Shown: positions 43,198-53,370, counted from the stretch's first letter. The stretch is DNA of 64,000 nt from Peribacillus simplex (GCF_001578185.1 NZ_CP011008.1:958001-1022000); one strand, 5' to 3'. The notes: a model not told the origin generated them from the sequence alone. Numbers and translations are program-made.

Positions 43198-44745
43198 ATG
43201 CCAAATTTAGACCTGCATAAATATGAAAAAATAATGGAAATACGTAATATGAGGCTAGGAGATATAGATGAAATAATTGCTCTACAGTCGAGTTGCTTTC
43301 CTGGAATGGTTCCCTGGAAGCGAGATCAGCTTGAGAGCCATCTGGCGATTTTTCCAGAAGGACAGTTTGTGGCTGAATATGATGGTAGAGTGATTGGCTC
43401 ATGTTCCAGCCTCATCATTAATTTTGACGAATATGATGATCGCCATACATGGGATGATGTAACTGATAATGGATACATCACGAATCATAATCCGGACGGT
43501 TATAATTTATATGGAATCGAGGTCATGGTCCATCCTAAATTCCGCAGGATGAAAATTGGTCAAAGACTATATGATTCAAGGAAAGAACTTGTTGCCCAAT
43601 TGAATTTAAAAAGCATCATTATAGGCGGCAGGATCCCCAATTACCATAAACATGCGGAGGAATTGCTACCAAGGGAATATGTCAAAGAGGTGCAATTGCA
43701 TAAAATATATGACCCAGTCCTTTCGTTCCAGCTTTTAAATGGCTTCACGCTAATGAGGATCAATCCGAATTACTTGCCGGATGATCTGCAATCCAATAAG
43801 TATGCCACTCTCATGGAGTGGAATAACGTCGATTATCAGCCGAAAACAAAACGTTATTATAAAACATCCGAACCGGTGCGGATCTGCGTCGTACAATACA
43901 TGCTGCGTAAAATCGATTCATTCGAGGACTTCGCGAACCAAGTTGAGTATTTCACCGACGTGGCTTCGGATGCTAATGCGGATTTTGCCGTATTCCCGGA
44001 ATTGTTCACTACCCAGTTGATGTCTTTCTTAAATGAAAGATCACCAAGCTTGGCTGTACGGAAACTGTCCGATTTCACTGAGCAGTACATTGAATTGTTC
44101 ACCACTTTAGCAGTAAGGTATAACGTCAATATCATCGGCGGTTCCCATTTCGTAAAAGAAGATGATGATAACATCTATAATATCGCTTATTTATTCCGTC
44201 GTGACGGGACGATTGAAAAGCAATATAAAATTCACATCACACCGAATGAAAGAAAATGGTGGGGCATCAACGCTGGTGACCGTGTTCGTGTCTTTGATAC
44301 GGACTGCGGGAAGATCGCGATACAAATTTGTTATGATATTGAGTTTCCGGAACTTGCCCGGATTGCTACCGATATGGGGGCAAAAATCATATTCACTCCA
44401 TTTTGTACAGAAGACAGGCAAGGCTATCTGCGCGTTCGTTATTGTGCCCAGGCCCGTGCTGTGGAAAATCAAATTTATACCGTCATCTCCGGAACGGTGG
44501 GGAATCTGCCTCAAACGGAAAATATGGATATCCAATATGCTCAATCGGGAATCTTCGCTCCATCGGATTTCGAATTTGCACGTGACGGCATAGTCGGAGA
44601 AACCAGCCCGAACCTTGAGATGGTCCTGATTGGCGATGTTGATTTGGAGATCTTACGGCGAGAACGGCAGTCAGGTACTGTAAGGCAATTGAAAGACCGC
44701 CGCCATGATATTTATAAACTGCATTATCAAAAAGGCGGAAAATAA
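43198..44745 (+). CDS. yhcX: GNAT acetyltransferase--carbon-nitrogen hydrolase fusion (YhcX-like)
   Basis: 515 residues in two domains. Residues ~13-215 form a GNAT fold with the acetyl-CoA region VMVHPKFRRMKIGQRLY. Residues ~225-500 form a nitrilase-superfamily amidase with the triad Glu268 (FPELF), Lys344 (YKIHITPNE) and Cys378 (QICYDIEFPE). The same fusion is known as YhcX in B. subtilis, and the neighbours (yhcT, yhcU) agree. It probably handles an N-acylated or amidated small metabolite, possibly related to indole compounds by literature memory. Substrate not proven. Confidence 0.88.
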   Translation: MPNLDLHKYEKIMEIRNMRLGDIDEIIALQSSCFPGMVPWKRDQLESHLAIFPEGQFVAEYDGRVIGSCSSLIINFDEYDDRHTWDDVTDNGYITNHNPDGYNLYGIEVMVHPKFRRMKIGQRLYDSRKELVAQLNLKSIIIGGRIPNYHKHAEELLPREYVKEVQLHKIYDPVLSFQLLNGFTLMRINPNYLPDDLQSNKYATLMEWNNVDYQPKTKRYYKTSEPVRICVVQYMLRKIDSFEDFANQVEYFTDVASDANADFAVFPELFTTQLMSFLNERSPSLAVRKLSDFTEQYIELFTTLAVRYNVNIIGGSHFVKEDDDNIYNIAYLFRRDGTIEKQYKIHITPNERKWWGINAGDRVRVFDTDCGKIAIQICYDIEFPELARIATDMGAKIIFTPFCTEDRQGYLRVRYCAQARAVENQIYTVISGTVGNLPQTENMDIQYAQSGIFAPSDFEFARDGIVGETSPNLEMVLIGDVDLEILRRERQSGTVRQLKDRRHDIYKLHYQKGGK

Positions 44746-44755
44746 AAGGTATACG

Positions 44756-44802
44756 GGCTCGTGATGTGATGAACGCTGATGCGGTTCTATTCATTACGAG
44801 CC
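44756..44802 (+). terminator. Probable terminator of yhcX
   Basis: GGCTCGTGATG / CATTACGAGCC imperfect stem with a long loop and a modest T-tract. Confidence 0.5.
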
Positions 44803-44890
44803 TTTACTTCATTTATTGGAATATATATGATAATTTTGTATATGTAAGCCAGCTACATAATAATAAGGCGTTTGGGAGGAGATGTTGGAG

Positions 44891-46621
44891 ATGGATTGGA
44901 AATCTTTATACACCACTTGGGCAGGGTACCAGAATTTAAATGGGGAATTACGTGTCCTCCTTGAGGAAATGCAGCGGGATGAAGCAAAACTCGAAGATGC
45001 CTTTTATAAGAATTTAGAATTTGGAACAGGCGGAATGCGTGGGGAAATCGGAGCTGGAACGAACCGGATGAATCTTTATACTGTAAGGAAGGCAACGGTT
45101 GGGTTGGCCCAATATATCTCTTCGTTTGGGAAAGAGGCAAAAGGAAGAGGGGCTGTGATTGCATATGATTCGAGACATAAGTCTCCGGAGTTTGCACTAG
45201 AAGCAGCTAAAACGTTGGCGACATTTGGGGTGAAGGCTTATTTATTCGATGAGTTGCGTCCGACACCAGAATTATCATTTGCCGTTCGCGAGCTGAATGC
45301 TTTTGCTGGAATTGTCATTACGGCAAGCCACAATCCGCCTGAATATAATGGTTACAAGGTTTATGGACCAGATGGGGCACAATTGCCACCGGAAGCAGCG
45401 GATCAAGTGATCAGCTATGTGGATGCCATTGAAAATGAGCTTGAAATTCAGGTTGAAGAAGCGGAAGTTCTTAAAGGGCAGGGCCTCATCGAAATGATTG
45501 GGGAGGAATTGGATGCAGCATATAATCGAGAGTTGCTCACTGTTCCCGAGAATCCAAGGCTTGCCGAGGAAATAGATGTGTCAATCGTCTTTACGCCGCT
45601 TCATGGAACGGCAAATAAATCCGTCAGGCGGGCACTGCAAAGCTTAGGGTATCAAAATTTGCATATAGTTAAGGACCAGGAACTGCCAGATCCTGATTTT
45701 TCGACAGTCAAATCTCCAAATCCAGAGGAACCAGCTGCATTTGAAATGGCAATCGAGCTTGGAAACAAAGTGGAAGCGGACTTATTGATAGCAACGGATC
45801 CAGATGCCGATCGGCTTGGAATTGCTGTGAAAAACGAGATGGGTCAATATGTTGTCCTGACTGGAAATCAAACAGGCGCCCTTTTCCTTGATTATTTACT
45901 GTCCCAGAAAAAAGAAAAAGGGGATATTCCCCAAAATGGAGTCGTCTTAAAAACAATCGTCACCTCGGAAATCGGGCGGACGATTGCGGAGTCCTATGGC
46001 TTGCAGACGATTGATGTACTTACCGGGTTTAAGTTCATCGCCGAGAAAATAAATCAGTATAACGAAAGCGGGGAACATAGCTTTCTGTTCGGATATGAAG
46101 AAAGCTATGGTTATCTGATTAAAGACTTTGCACGTGATAAAGATGCCATTCAAGCGGCTGTGCTGGCTGTTGAGGTCTGTGCTTATTATAAAAAGCAGGG
46201 TTTGACGCTTTATGAAGGGTTACTGAATGTGTTTGAAAAATATGGATTCTACCTAGAAGGGTTGCGTTCATTAACTTTAAAGGGCATTGAGGGAGCGAAA
46301 CAGATTCAAGGAATCTTGAATCAATTCCGTCAAAACCCGCCTGCTCGTATAGCTGGAATCGCGGTGGTCGTTGAAGAAGATTATCAAAGCAGCAAAAAGC
46401 GTACGTTACTTTCCGAGGGTGAAGAACTGATCGAGCTTCCGAAATCAAACGTATTGAAGTATTTCCTTGAGGATGGTACATGGGTATGCCTCCGTCCTTC
46501 AGGTACTGAACCGAAAATTAAATTCTATTTCGGTGTCCAAGGTAAATCAATGCCAGAAGCTGAGTCCAAGTTATCGGGAGTCATGGCAGATTTCATGGGC
46601 AAGATTGAAGCGTTAGTTTAA
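44891..46621 (+). CDS. pgcA: Alpha-phosphoglucomutase / phospho-sugar mutase
   Basis: Interconverts glucose-6-phosphate and glucose-1-phosphate, feeding UDP-glucose for teichoic-acid and glycolipid synthesis. Four-domain phosphohexomutase with the phosphoserine loop [16 protein letters not shown] (Ser146), the Mg-binding loop [10 protein letters not shown], the sugar loop [10 protein letters not shown] and the phosphate-binding [12 protein letters not shown]. 576 aa is right for PgcA. I start at the ATG at 44891, ~9 nt after GGAGG; the ATG at 44882 is only 2 nt from it. Functionally linked to galU at 3.3 kb. Confidence 0.94.
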   Translation: MDWKSLYTTWAGYQNLNGELRVLLEEMQRDEAKLEDAFYKNLEFGTGGMRGEIGAGTNRMNLYTVRKATVGLAQYISSFGKEAKGRGAVIAYDSRHKSPEFALEAAKTLATFGVKAYLFDELRPTPELSFAVRELNAFAGIVITASHNPPEYNGYKVYGPDGAQLPPEAADQVISYVDAIENELEIQVEEAEVLKGQGLIEMIGEELDAAYNRELLTVPENPRLAEEIDVSIVFTPLHGTANKSVRRALQSLGYQNLHIVKDQELPDPDFSTVKSPNPEEPAAFEMAIELGNKVEADLLIATDPDADRLGIAVKNEMGQYVVLTGNQTGALFLDYLLSQKKEKGDIPQNGVVLKTIVTSEIGRTIAESYGLQTIDVLTGFKFIAEKINQYNESGEHSFLFGYEESYGYLIKDFARDKDAIQAAVLAVEVCAYYKKQGLTLYEGLLNVFEKYGFYLEGLRSLTLKGIEGAKQIQGILNQFRQNPPARIAGIAVVVEEDYQSSKKRTLLSEGEELIELPKSNVLKYFLEDGTWVCLRPSGTEPKIKFYFGVQGKSMPEAESKLSGVMADFMGKIEALV

Positions 46622-46635
46622 AGGTATGAAAAGCT

Positions 46636-46668
46636 AAACGAAAGATTTCCGGTCTTTCGTTTTTTTCG
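46636..46668 (+). terminator. Terminator of pgcA
   Basis: AACGAAAGA / TCTTTCGTT stem followed by TTTTTTCG. Confidence 0.8.
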
Positions 46669-46830
46669 TGTAAAAGTATCTTAAAGTGGCCTCTGGGAAA
46701 TTTGAATGAGCAAAATTCAAGGAAATTCGGTTTCGGTTTTGGTATACTGTATTGGCAAGTGACCTCGGAAAACATCGGTAAAGTATTGAATTTAGAGTGA
46801 GCGGCAATAAGGGATAATGGAGGAATATTC

Positions 46831-47358
46831 ATGAAATTAGTAATCATTAATGGTTCACCACGTAAACAAGGGCGTACAGGGATAGCCTCACGCTACATTT
46901 CCAAGAAATACGGAGCGGAACTTATTGATTTAAGCAATAGTGAGATCCCTTTATATTCAGGTGAAGGTGAGCAATATCAATTGGAAGTGATTCAAGGTCT
47001 TCGGAAAAGCATCGGTGAAGCGGATGGCGTGATCCTGACCACTCCGGAATATCATGGTTCCATGAGTGGAGCTTTGAAAAATGCCTTGGATTTTCTAAGC
47101 AATGAACAATTCACGCATAAACCAGTCGCTTTATTGGCTGTCTCCGGCGGAGGAAAAGGTGGGATCAACGCCTTAAATTCAATGAGAACAGTGGGCCGCA
47201 GCCTTTATGCAAATGTGATCGCCAAACAATTGGTTCTGGATCCACATTGCTTCGATTATGAAAATGATGGTTTACTTGAAGAGTCTGCCGTACTTGTGGA
47301 AGGTTTACTTGAAGATCTTAAAATGTATGCAGCTGCGTATGCAACAATGAAAAAATAA
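46831..47358 (+). CDS. yhdA: NADPH-dependent FMN reductase / azoreductase (YhdA-like)
   Basis: 175-residue flavodoxin-fold reductase. The phosphate loop is NGSPRKQGRTG and the flavin block TTPEYHGSMSGALKNALDFL, with AVSGGGKGGINALNSMR. It matches B. subtilis YhdA (azobenzene reductase), and the following yhdB-like gene supports this. A TGGTATACT extended -10 lies at ~46739-46747. AATGGAGGAATATTC precedes the ATG. It is a paralogue of the FMN reductase at 14.4 kb. Confidence 0.9.
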   Translation: MKLVIINGSPRKQGRTGIASRYISKKYGAELIDLSNSEIPLYSGEGEQYQLEVIQGLRKSIGEADGVILTTPEYHGSMSGALKNALDFLSNEQFTHKPVALLAVSGGGKGGINALNSMRTVGRSLYANVIAKQLVLDPHCFDYENDGLLEESAVLVEGLLEDLKMYAAAYATMKK

Positions 47359-47365
47359 TGAAATG

Positions 47366-47397
47366 AGGGTCAGGTATTTTCATACCTGACCCTTCCT
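47366..47397 (+). terminator. Terminator of yhdA
   Basis: GGGTCAGGTAT / ATACCTGACCC stem with a 4-nt loop. Confidence 0.8.
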
Positions 47398-47475
47398 TGT
47401 TTTATAGGGTTCACCAGCCAAAGTCAAATCCCCGAAAATCAATCTTCTTGTATAAATTTTCCCGTTTTGCAAAAA

Positions 47476-47730
47476 CTATAGTTGATTTAAGCTTGGAAGT
47501 TCACTTAAATAATCACTTGTTTTTTCTGCCGCATGATCTAGATAACGAAGCAGCGCATACAACTGGGATTGAACAATTTGGTAATCATGCTCAAACCGGT
47601 ATGCGTGCAAAAAATGTTCTATTTTTTTTGAAAGAAAATGATCTTTCGTCCGAACCATCAATACTAACAAGCTGTCCCAATCAGAACGGTGTGTGTGAAA
47701 CAATGCCTGATCATAATCCGCAATCCTCAT
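47476..47730 (-). CDS. yhdB: YhdB-like protein of unknown function
   Basis: 84-residue soluble, helical protein: YDQALFHTHRSDWDSLLVLMVRTKD, then FLSKKIEHFLHAYRFEHDYQ. The pattern matches B. subtilis YhdB as I remember it, and it is placed next to yhdA as there, but it is convergent with yhdA. GGGGGAGAACTAC precedes the ATG. No function is known. Confidence 0.75.
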   Translation of the reverse strand: MRIADYDQALFHTHRSDWDSLLVLMVRTKDHFLSKKIEHFLHAYRFEHDYQIVQSQLYALLRYLDHAAEKTSDYLSELPSLNQL

Positions 47731-47862
47731 GTAGTTCTCCCCCTTAATAAGGAGCTATTTGTATTTTGTTCAGATCGGACTGAACATTTCCTTACAATAA
47801 GTGGTGATGTATTTGGACCGCGGTTGTTGCTTTTTACCTGAATAAAAAAAAAAGGTGAGTAC

Positions 47863-48831
47863 ATGAGAGAAATAATGGTAATTGGAGTAATTGTCCTGCT
47901 TTTTTTTCCTGAAACCACACTCGCAGAAGAGGTGTATTCTCCTGAGCGGATGGAAATGGATCTGCAAGGAATCCAACACCAGTATGAATTGGACGTTCAA
48001 ATAATCGGTCAAACTGAAAAGGGAAAAGATATAAAAGCAGTCAAGTTAGGAAAAGGAAAAAAATCGATTTTGTTTGTGGGGTCACATCATGGGCGGGAAT
48101 GGCTCAGCTCCAAACTTTTAATGAGCATGCTTGAAGACTATGCAGCCGCTTATCGAGCGGGCAAGCCTGTTGGAGAATACCCGTCGGGAGCATTGGATGA
48201 AGTTAGCATCTGGTTCATCCCGATGCTTAATCCAGATGGAGTCAGCATCCAGCAAGGAGATTTATCAAACTTAAATATACTTGAAAAGGCAGCAGTATGG
48301 AAAATGAACGGATATAGCAAGAATTGGTCGCGATGGAAAGCCAACGCCAAGGGCATTGATTTAAATAGGCAGTATCCGTCTGGATGGAAAGAAGTCATGA
48401 GTCATGAAAAAAAACCATCTTATCAATTTTATAAAGGGGAAAAACCACTTGAAGCAGCTGAAGTTAAAGCGCTTGCGGATTTTACAAGGGAAATCGATCC
48501 CCTTCTTGCTGTTGCCTATCATACCTCAGGAAGGGAAATCTTTTGGCATTACAAAAATAAACGGGAAAATATGGTGAGGGATTATGGGATTGCCAAAAAA
48601 ACATCGGAATTGACTGGGTATGAACTGACCTTTCCGGAAAAAGAAGCGGTAGGAAGTGGATTTACAGATTGGTTCATAACTGAATTCCACCGCCCGGGAA
48701 TGACAATCGAACTTAGTTATTTAGTGGATGAAACCAATCCTCCCTTGAGTGTATTTCCTGAGGAATGGAAAAGGAATCGATCAGTTGGAATCATGCTTGT
48801 TAAAGAAGCGATGCAGCTGCATAACAAATGA
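47863..48831 (+). CDS. Secreted M14-family zinc carboxypeptidase
   Basis: 322 residues with a signal peptide (1-21, ending TTLAEE). The zinc site is H-x-x-E in SHHGREW plus a later His in AYHTSG. The substrate-binding IDLNRQYPSGW corresponds to the Asn/Arg pair, and the catalytic Glu lies in TIELSY near the C-terminus. This arrangement is that of gamma-D-glutamyl-meso-diaminopimelate peptidases (endopeptidase I/MpaA-like) acting on peptidoglycan peptides, but a general carboxypeptidase is possible. AAAAGGTGAGTAC precedes the ATG. It is 48 nt before a DUF3889 gene, possibly the same transcript. Confidence 0.87.
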   Translation: MREIMVIGVIVLLFFPETTLAEEVYSPERMEMDLQGIQHQYELDVQIIGQTEKGKDIKAVKLGKGKKSILFVGSHHGREWLSSKLLMSMLEDYAAAYRAGKPVGEYPSGALDEVSIWFIPMLNPDGVSIQQGDLSNLNILEKAAVWKMNGYSKNWSRWKANAKGIDLNRQYPSGWKEVMSHEKKPSYQFYKGEKPLEAAEVKALADFTREIDPLLAVAYHTSGREIFWHYKNKRENMVRDYGIAKKTSELTGYELTFPEKEAVGSGFTDWFITEFHRPGMTIELSYLVDETNPPLSVFPEEWKRNRSVGIMLVKEAMQLHNK

Positions 48832-48879
48832 ACAATCTTACATAATAATATTAAGAGGAAAATATGAGGAGGAAGAATT

Positions 48880-49200
48880 TTGAAAAAAGTCATCGTGATG
48901 TTAATGGGGATTTTTTTGATTATACAAGCAGGGTCCATTTCAACACAGGCCCAAAAACCCGATTACGAAAAATACGGAAAGATTGCGATTGCCGTAGTGC
49001 AGGCAGATTATCCTGAAGTTGAGGTTACCGATTACGAATATAAGGGTAGGAAAACTGTAACGGAAAATCTTGTCGAAGATGCTTTCATCTTTTTAGTCGC
49101 GGATAAGGGAAATGAGTTCAATGTTATCGTGACCGTACAACATGATTTGAAAAATGAAAAATTACTTAGTTTAAAGGTCACTGAGCAAAAAAGAAAGTAA
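48880..49200 (+). CDS. Exported DUF3889-type protein
   Basis: 106 residues with a signal peptide (MKKVIVMLMGIFLIIQAGSISTQA, cleaved near residue 24) and a ~80-residue PepSY-like domain: YGKIAIAVVQADYPEVEV, DYEYKGR, then VEDAFIFLVADKGNEFNVIV. I assign it to DUF3889 from this pattern. Such proteins are Bacillus-specific and uncharacterised. AGGAGGAAGAATT precedes an ATG-equivalent TTG/ATG start. It follows the secreted peptidase closely, suggesting an envelope role. Confidence 0.75.
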   Translation: MKKVIVMLMGIFLIIQAGSISTQAQKPDYEKYGKIAIAVVQADYPEVEVTDYEYKGRKTVTENLVEDAFIFLVADKGNEFNVIVTVQHDLKNEKLLSLKVTEQKRK

Positions 49201-49235
49201 ATTCAGAACAAAAATAAAAGGTTTGAATTTTAGCC

Positions 49236-49266
49236 AACATCTTCACCTCGAGAAGATGTTTTTTTC
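49236..49266 (+). terminator. Terminator after the DUF3889 gene
   Basis: ACATCTTC / GAAGATGT stem and TTTTTTTC. Confidence 0.8.
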
Positions 49267-49446
49267 TGATTTCTTTAAAGGATTGTCCGGAAAATGGTGG
49301 ATATCGGATTAGTTGCCACAGTGAAGTGATACCTATCCGTTCCTTGATATCCGCTGCCATGAAGTTTTCATTGCATTTATGAGCAGCTAACCAGTATAGT
49401 TAGTATCAGAATGAAACAATAAGCTTGATTGTAGGGGTATTAGAAA

Positions 49447-50328
49447 ATGAGAAAGTTTAAGAAAGTTTATGTGGAAATTACAAATATATGTAACTTGAAG
49501 TGTAATTTTTGTCCAAGCTCCAGCTTGCAAAGGACTCTTAAATTCATGGATCCTGAAGGGTTTACACATGTAATCGAGAAAATCAAACCGCACACCGATC
49601 ACATTTATTTTCATCTGATGGGTGAACCCTTTTTAAATAAAAATTTGGGTACATTCCTGGATATCAGTGCAGAAAATGGCCTAAAGGTGAATATAACAAC
49701 GAACGGTACTTTGATTCAAAAGGTCAAAGAAAAGCTGCTCTCCAAAAAAGCCCTTCGTCAGGTGAATATTTCACTTCATAGCTTCGAGGCAAACGATACG
49801 AGCAATAGTCTCGACTCATATGTCAGTAATATTGCCGATTTCATAAATGAGGCAAATGAAAAAAGTGAAATGATTTGTGCCATTCGTTTATGGAATATGG
49901 ATACGGATGAACTAAAAGCGAGTAATGGCCTGAACGACGATATTCTCAGCATGTTGGAGGAGAAGCTTTCATTGGACATTCGTTTAAGTGAAGCTCTTCA
50001 GCAGAAGAATAATATTAAATTGAAGGACCGTGTTTATATAAACATGGCTGAAAAATTCGAGTGGCCAGAATTGGACCGTGACATTATCGATGAGAATATT
50101 TTCTGCTATGCTCTTAGAGATCAGTTAGGCATTTTGGTGGATGGTACAGTCGTACCTTGTTGTTTGGATAGTGAAGGGAAAATTCCACTGGGGAATATAT
50201 TTGAAACGTCACTTGAAGATATTTTAAATGGTGAACGGGCTAAAAATATGTATGATGGTTTTTCAAGAAGATGTGCAGTTGAAGAATTATGTAAACGATG
50301 TGGCTATGCAAAGCGTCATAAAAAATAA
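49447..50328 (+). CDS. Radical SAM / SPASM protein, orphan
   Basis: 293 residues. The [4Fe-4S]-SAM cluster motif CNLKCNFC is at residues ~15-22 and the GEPF strand (HLMGEPFLNKN) follows. A C-terminal SPASM domain carries auxiliary cluster cysteines in FCYALRDQ, VVPCCLDSEGKIPLGN and RRCAVEELCKRCGYAKR. SPASM enzymes usually modify peptides or proteins or mature cofactors. No precursor-peptide gene, transporter or modification partner lies on either side, and the upstream 240 nt hold only chance frames. Single-gene transcript. Substrate unknown. Confidence 0.88.
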   Translation: MRKFKKVYVEITNICNLKCNFCPSSSLQRTLKFMDPEGFTHVIEKIKPHTDHIYFHLMGEPFLNKNLGTFLDISAENGLKVNITTNGTLIQKVKEKLLSKKALRQVNISLHSFEANDTSNSLDSYVSNIADFINEANEKSEMICAIRLWNMDTDELKASNGLNDDILSMLEEKLSLDIRLSEALQQKNNIKLKDRVYINMAEKFEWPELDRDIIDENIFCYALRDQLGILVDGTVVPCCLDSEGKIPLGNIFETSLEDILNGERAKNMYDGFSRRCAVEELCKRCGYAKRHKK

Positions 50329-50533
50329 ATAAAGATAAGGAAACCATGGAGTTCATCTTCGTGGTTTTTTTGTGATTGAGGTACATTGACATTTCTTTTT
50401 ATTAAAAATTCTGAATATTATTGTTTTATTAAAAGTCCCATGATAAAATACTCTTTATTATTGATGAAGTAAAAACTTCATATTGTCATATTAGAAGTTT
50501 TGGATTCATATCTTGCTTCAGAGGGGATTTTTT

Positions 50534-51376
50534 ATGGAATTACAGCAAAAAGTTAAAGAAGTATTCCCTGGTTTATCAACTGGCCAAAAAAAGGTAGCAA
50601 AATACTTGTTAGTACATTCACATACATTTGCAGTCACTTCAGCTCAAAAGCTCGGGAATGATATAGGTGTGAGTGAAACGACCATCATCCGCTTTTGTTA
50701 TTCATTGGGGTTAAGTGGATTTGCGGAACTTCAAAAACTTATTCGAAATCAGTTGATATTCGAGAGCAGCAGTTTGAATGAATATCATTCTTCAAAACTT
50801 GAAGCTGCGAATCAACCAAACTTCATGGCTCAAGTGATGGGGCAGGATATCGTCAGTATCGAAAAGACAATCAAAAGTTTATCAAATGAAGATTTTTCTA
50901 AAACGGTTGATAAATTGGCGGCAGCCGACAATGTTTTGATATCCGGACATCGGTTATCATTTTCTGCGGCACATTGGTTAACCTTTACACTGAGGCTTGT
51001 CAGGGAGGAGGTCCATTTATATAGGCCGGATACTGATGATATTTTTTTACTGATGAATAAAATGACTGAAAATTCCGTCTTTGTAGCCATTTCATTTCAC
51101 CGTTATGTGAAAGAAACTGTGAAAATTACGGAAATGGCTAAACAAGCGGGTGCATTTGTAATTGGCGTAACGGATTCTGAATTGGCTCCGATTGCTGACT
51201 ACACTGACATTTTATTGCCTATTTCAACACCAAGGACTTCCACTATCGATACGGCACCGGTTTTATTTTCATTATTGAATAGTATAGTAGCTGGTGTATC
51301 GATTAAAGATGAACAGGGTTTTAAAAAAAGAAAGGCTATATATGATGCGTTCAATCAAGACGAATATTTCTTTTGA
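50534..51376 (+). CDS. RpiR-family transcriptional regulator
   Basis: 280 residues. An N-terminal RpiR HTH (VKEVFPGLSTGQKKVAKYLL, then LGNDIGVSETTIIRFCYSLGLSGFAELQKLI) is followed by a SIS sugar-isomerase-type sensor domain (~125-250: NVLISGHRLSFSAAHW, VFVAISFHRYVKETVKITEMAKQAGA, VIGVTD). RpiR proteins usually sense phosphorylated sugars such as MurNAc-6P. The usual SIS Ser/Thr loop is S-FHRY here. The start at 50534 follows AGAGGGGATTTTTT. It is the first gene before the deacylase-acyltransferase-racemase operon and probably controls it. Confidence 0.88.
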   Translation: MELQQKVKEVFPGLSTGQKKVAKYLLVHSHTFAVTSAQKLGNDIGVSETTIIRFCYSLGLSGFAELQKLIRNQLIFESSSLNEYHSSKLEAANQPNFMAQVMGQDIVSIEKTIKSLSNEDFSKTVDKLAAADNVLISGHRLSFSAAHWLTFTLRLVREEVHLYRPDTDDIFLLMNKMTENSVFVAISFHRYVKETVKITEMAKQAGAFVIGVTDSELAPIADYTDILLPISTPRTSTIDTAPVLFSLLNSIVAGVSIKDEQGFKKRKAIYDAFNQDEYFF

Positions 51377-51428
51377 AATAAAGTCATAAGTCAAGCCAAT
51401 TAAGCCGGGAGTTAAGGGGGAGACAGAA

Positions 51429-52583
51429 ATGGATATCAAACTAACAATCGGAAAATTAAGGCCGCGTATCATCGATATCTTCGACCATTTACACGCACAT
51501 CCTGAAACGAGTTGGAATGAAGTGAGTACGACAGCATTCATTTCCAATATTTTAATGGAAAATCAATGCAAGGTAAAATCATTCGAAGACTGTACAGGAG
51601 TGATTGGGGAAATCGGGGATGGGAATTTCACAGTCGGGTTACGATCGGATATCGATGCACTTTGGCAGGAGGTGCATGGGACGTTTCAGGCCAATCATTC
51701 ATGTGGACACGATGGGCATATGACCTTGGCGCTTGGAGTTTTCCTGGTATTGAAGGAAATGGACTTTCGACCAAGAGGTAAGCTGAAATTCATTTTTCAG
51801 CCTGCTGAAGAAAAAGGTACGGGCGCCTTGAAGATGATTGAAGAGAAAGTTTTGGATGATGTCGATTTCCTTTATGGAGTGCACTTAAGGCCAGTTGAGG
51901 AAGTGAAGGATGGGCAGGCGGCTCCAGCCATTGTCCATGGGGCTGCCCAGTTCATTAAAGGAGAAATAGCGGGGACGGATGCACATGGAGCCAGACCGCA
52001 TCAAGGGCAAAATGCCATCGAGATAGGAGCAGCATTCGTCACTTTATTAAATGGTATCCATCTCAATCCGTCCATCCCTTATTCAGTAAAAATGACGCAG
52101 TTTTTTGCTGGGGGCGAAAGTTCCAATATCATCCCAGGGAGAGCCACTTTCTCATTGGATTTAAGGGCTCAGGATAATGCTGTCATGGAAGAGCTCACCA
52201 AAAAGGTGGAAAAAGTTGCCGAATCCTTGGCCATTGTCCATGGAGTTGAAATGAAACTCGAACCGGGAACCAACGTTGCTGCAGCAATCGTGAACGAACA
52301 AGCCCAGGAAATAATGGCTGAAGCGATAGCCGATACACTCGGAGAAGAAAATCTGGTAGCGCCTGTCATTACAACTGGAGGAGAGGATTTTCATTTTTAT
52401 ACGCTGAAAAGACCCAAGCTCAAAGCGACGATGCTTGGGTTGGGATGTAATTTGACACCAGGGCTCCATCATCCGAACATGACGTTCAACAAAGATGCTT
52501 TGTTATCGGGAATTGAAATCCTGACTAAGGCCATCATATTTACTTTCGAGAAATATGGCGAGGGGGGACACCTACATGACTGA
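51429..52583 (+). CDS. M20-family amidohydrolase, probable N-acyl-L-amino-acid deacylase
   Basis: 384 residues of the M20D zinc amidohydrolase type. Metal ligands are in SCGHDGHMT, PAEEKGTGA (Glu-Glu), GVHLRP and the C-terminal GLHHPNMTF. The lid domain has HGAARPHQGQNAIE-like residues (DAHGARPHQG). It resembles B. subtilis AmhX. Here it is followed, with an 8-nt overlap, by a GNAT and an N-acylamino-acid racemase. This matches the three-enzyme route in which it would remove the acyl (succinyl) group from the N-acyl-L-amino acid. AAGGGGGAGACAGAA precedes the ATG. Confidence 0.88.
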   Translation: MDIKLTIGKLRPRIIDIFDHLHAHPETSWNEVSTTAFISNILMENQCKVKSFEDCTGVIGEIGDGNFTVGLRSDIDALWQEVHGTFQANHSCGHDGHMTLALGVFLVLKEMDFRPRGKLKFIFQPAEEKGTGALKMIEEKVLDDVDFLYGVHLRPVEEVKDGQAAPAIVHGAAQFIKGEIAGTDAHGARPHQGQNAIEIGAAFVTLLNGIHLNPSIPYSVKMTQFFAGGESSNIIPGRATFSLDLRAQDNAVMEELTKKVEKVAESLAIVHGVEMKLEPGTNVAAAIVNEQAQEIMAEAIADTLGEENLVAPVITTGGEDFHFYTLKRPKLKATMLGLGCNLTPGLHHPNMTFNKDALLSGIEILTKAIIFTFEKYGEGGHLHD

Positions 52584-53370
52584 TGAATTAATCATTAAAT
52601 CCCTAACAACACTAGAGGACTTACAAGAAGTACAGCGTCTTGAAATCCTTGTATGGGGCATGGATTGCGTTCCTACCCATCAGACGATTACCGCAGTCAA
52701 AAACGGAGGGCTTGTTTTAGGCGGCTATATCAATGACCAGTTAGTTGGATTTCAATACAGTTTCCCGGGATTCAAGGATGGAAGGGTGTTTCTTTGTTCA
52801 CATATGTTAGCCATCCATCCGGCTCATCAAAAGAAGGGCTACGGCAGATTACTTAAACTGGCACAAAAAGAAGAAGCGCTCAAAAAAGGCTACAATCTAA
52901 TTACATGGACATATGATCCATTGGAAAGTGTGAACGCAAACTTGAATATCGGTAAACTAAAAGCGGTTTGTTCAACATATATGGAAGATTGTTATGGAAA
53001 TATGAAGGATACCCTCAATGAAGGATTGTCCACTGATCGTTTCATGGTGGAATGGAATATAGGGCAGGGAGCAAAGGAAGAGACACCGCTTCCTGATAAA
53101 GCCATACACATCGTAACCACAGAAATGAATGACCAAGGCTTTCCTTACATCAAGGATTATCATTTGGAAACCAATGCCGACGTGGTCGCCATTCCCATTC
53201 CGACAGATATTCAAAAAATCAAAAAAGATGATCTCCGCCTTGCGATTGATTGGCGGTTAAAAACCGGTGAATTATTCAAAGCTTTTTTTGCCAAAGGATA
53301 TGTTGCAGCCGGGATCGAACGGGAACAAGGTGAAACCATTCAAAACTATTTATTAAAAAAACAAGAATAA
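52576..53370 (+). CDS. GNAT-family acyltransferase (COG3375 type)
   Basis: 264 residues. The acyl-CoA binding strand-loop reads [21 protein letters not shown] (motif A, with Q/R-x-x-G-x-G), followed by [19 protein letters not shown], the signature of the COG3375 predicted GNATs. In the D- to L-amino-acid pathway described for Geobacillus and Bacillus, a GNAT of this kind succinylates D-amino acids. Its ATG overlaps the end of the deacylase gene (ATGACTGA), implying coupling. GAGGGGGGACACCTAC is the ribosome site. Confidence 0.87.
   Translation: MTDELIIKSLTTLEDLQEVQRLEILVWGMDCVPTHQTITAVKNGGLVLGGYINDQLVGFQYSFPGFKDGRVFLCSHMLAIHPAHQKKGYGRLLKLAQKEEALKKGYNLITWTYDPLESVNANLNIGKLKAVCSTYMEDCYGNMKDTLNEGLSTDRFMVEWNIGQGAKEETPLPDKAIHIVTTEMNDQGFPYIKDYHLETNADVVAIPIPTDIQKIKKDDLRLAIDWRLKTGELFKAFFAKGYVAAGIEREQGETIQNYLLKKQE

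Noticed and set aside
43025-43402. 125-codon minus-strand frame
   Set aside because: It is antisense to the start of yhcX, whose domain and motifs are clear.
49201-49446. Possible RiPP precursor peptide upstream of the radical SAM gene
   Set aside because: Only frames of about 11 codons or fewer without ribosome sites are present; the 60-codon minus-strand frame runs through a terminator.
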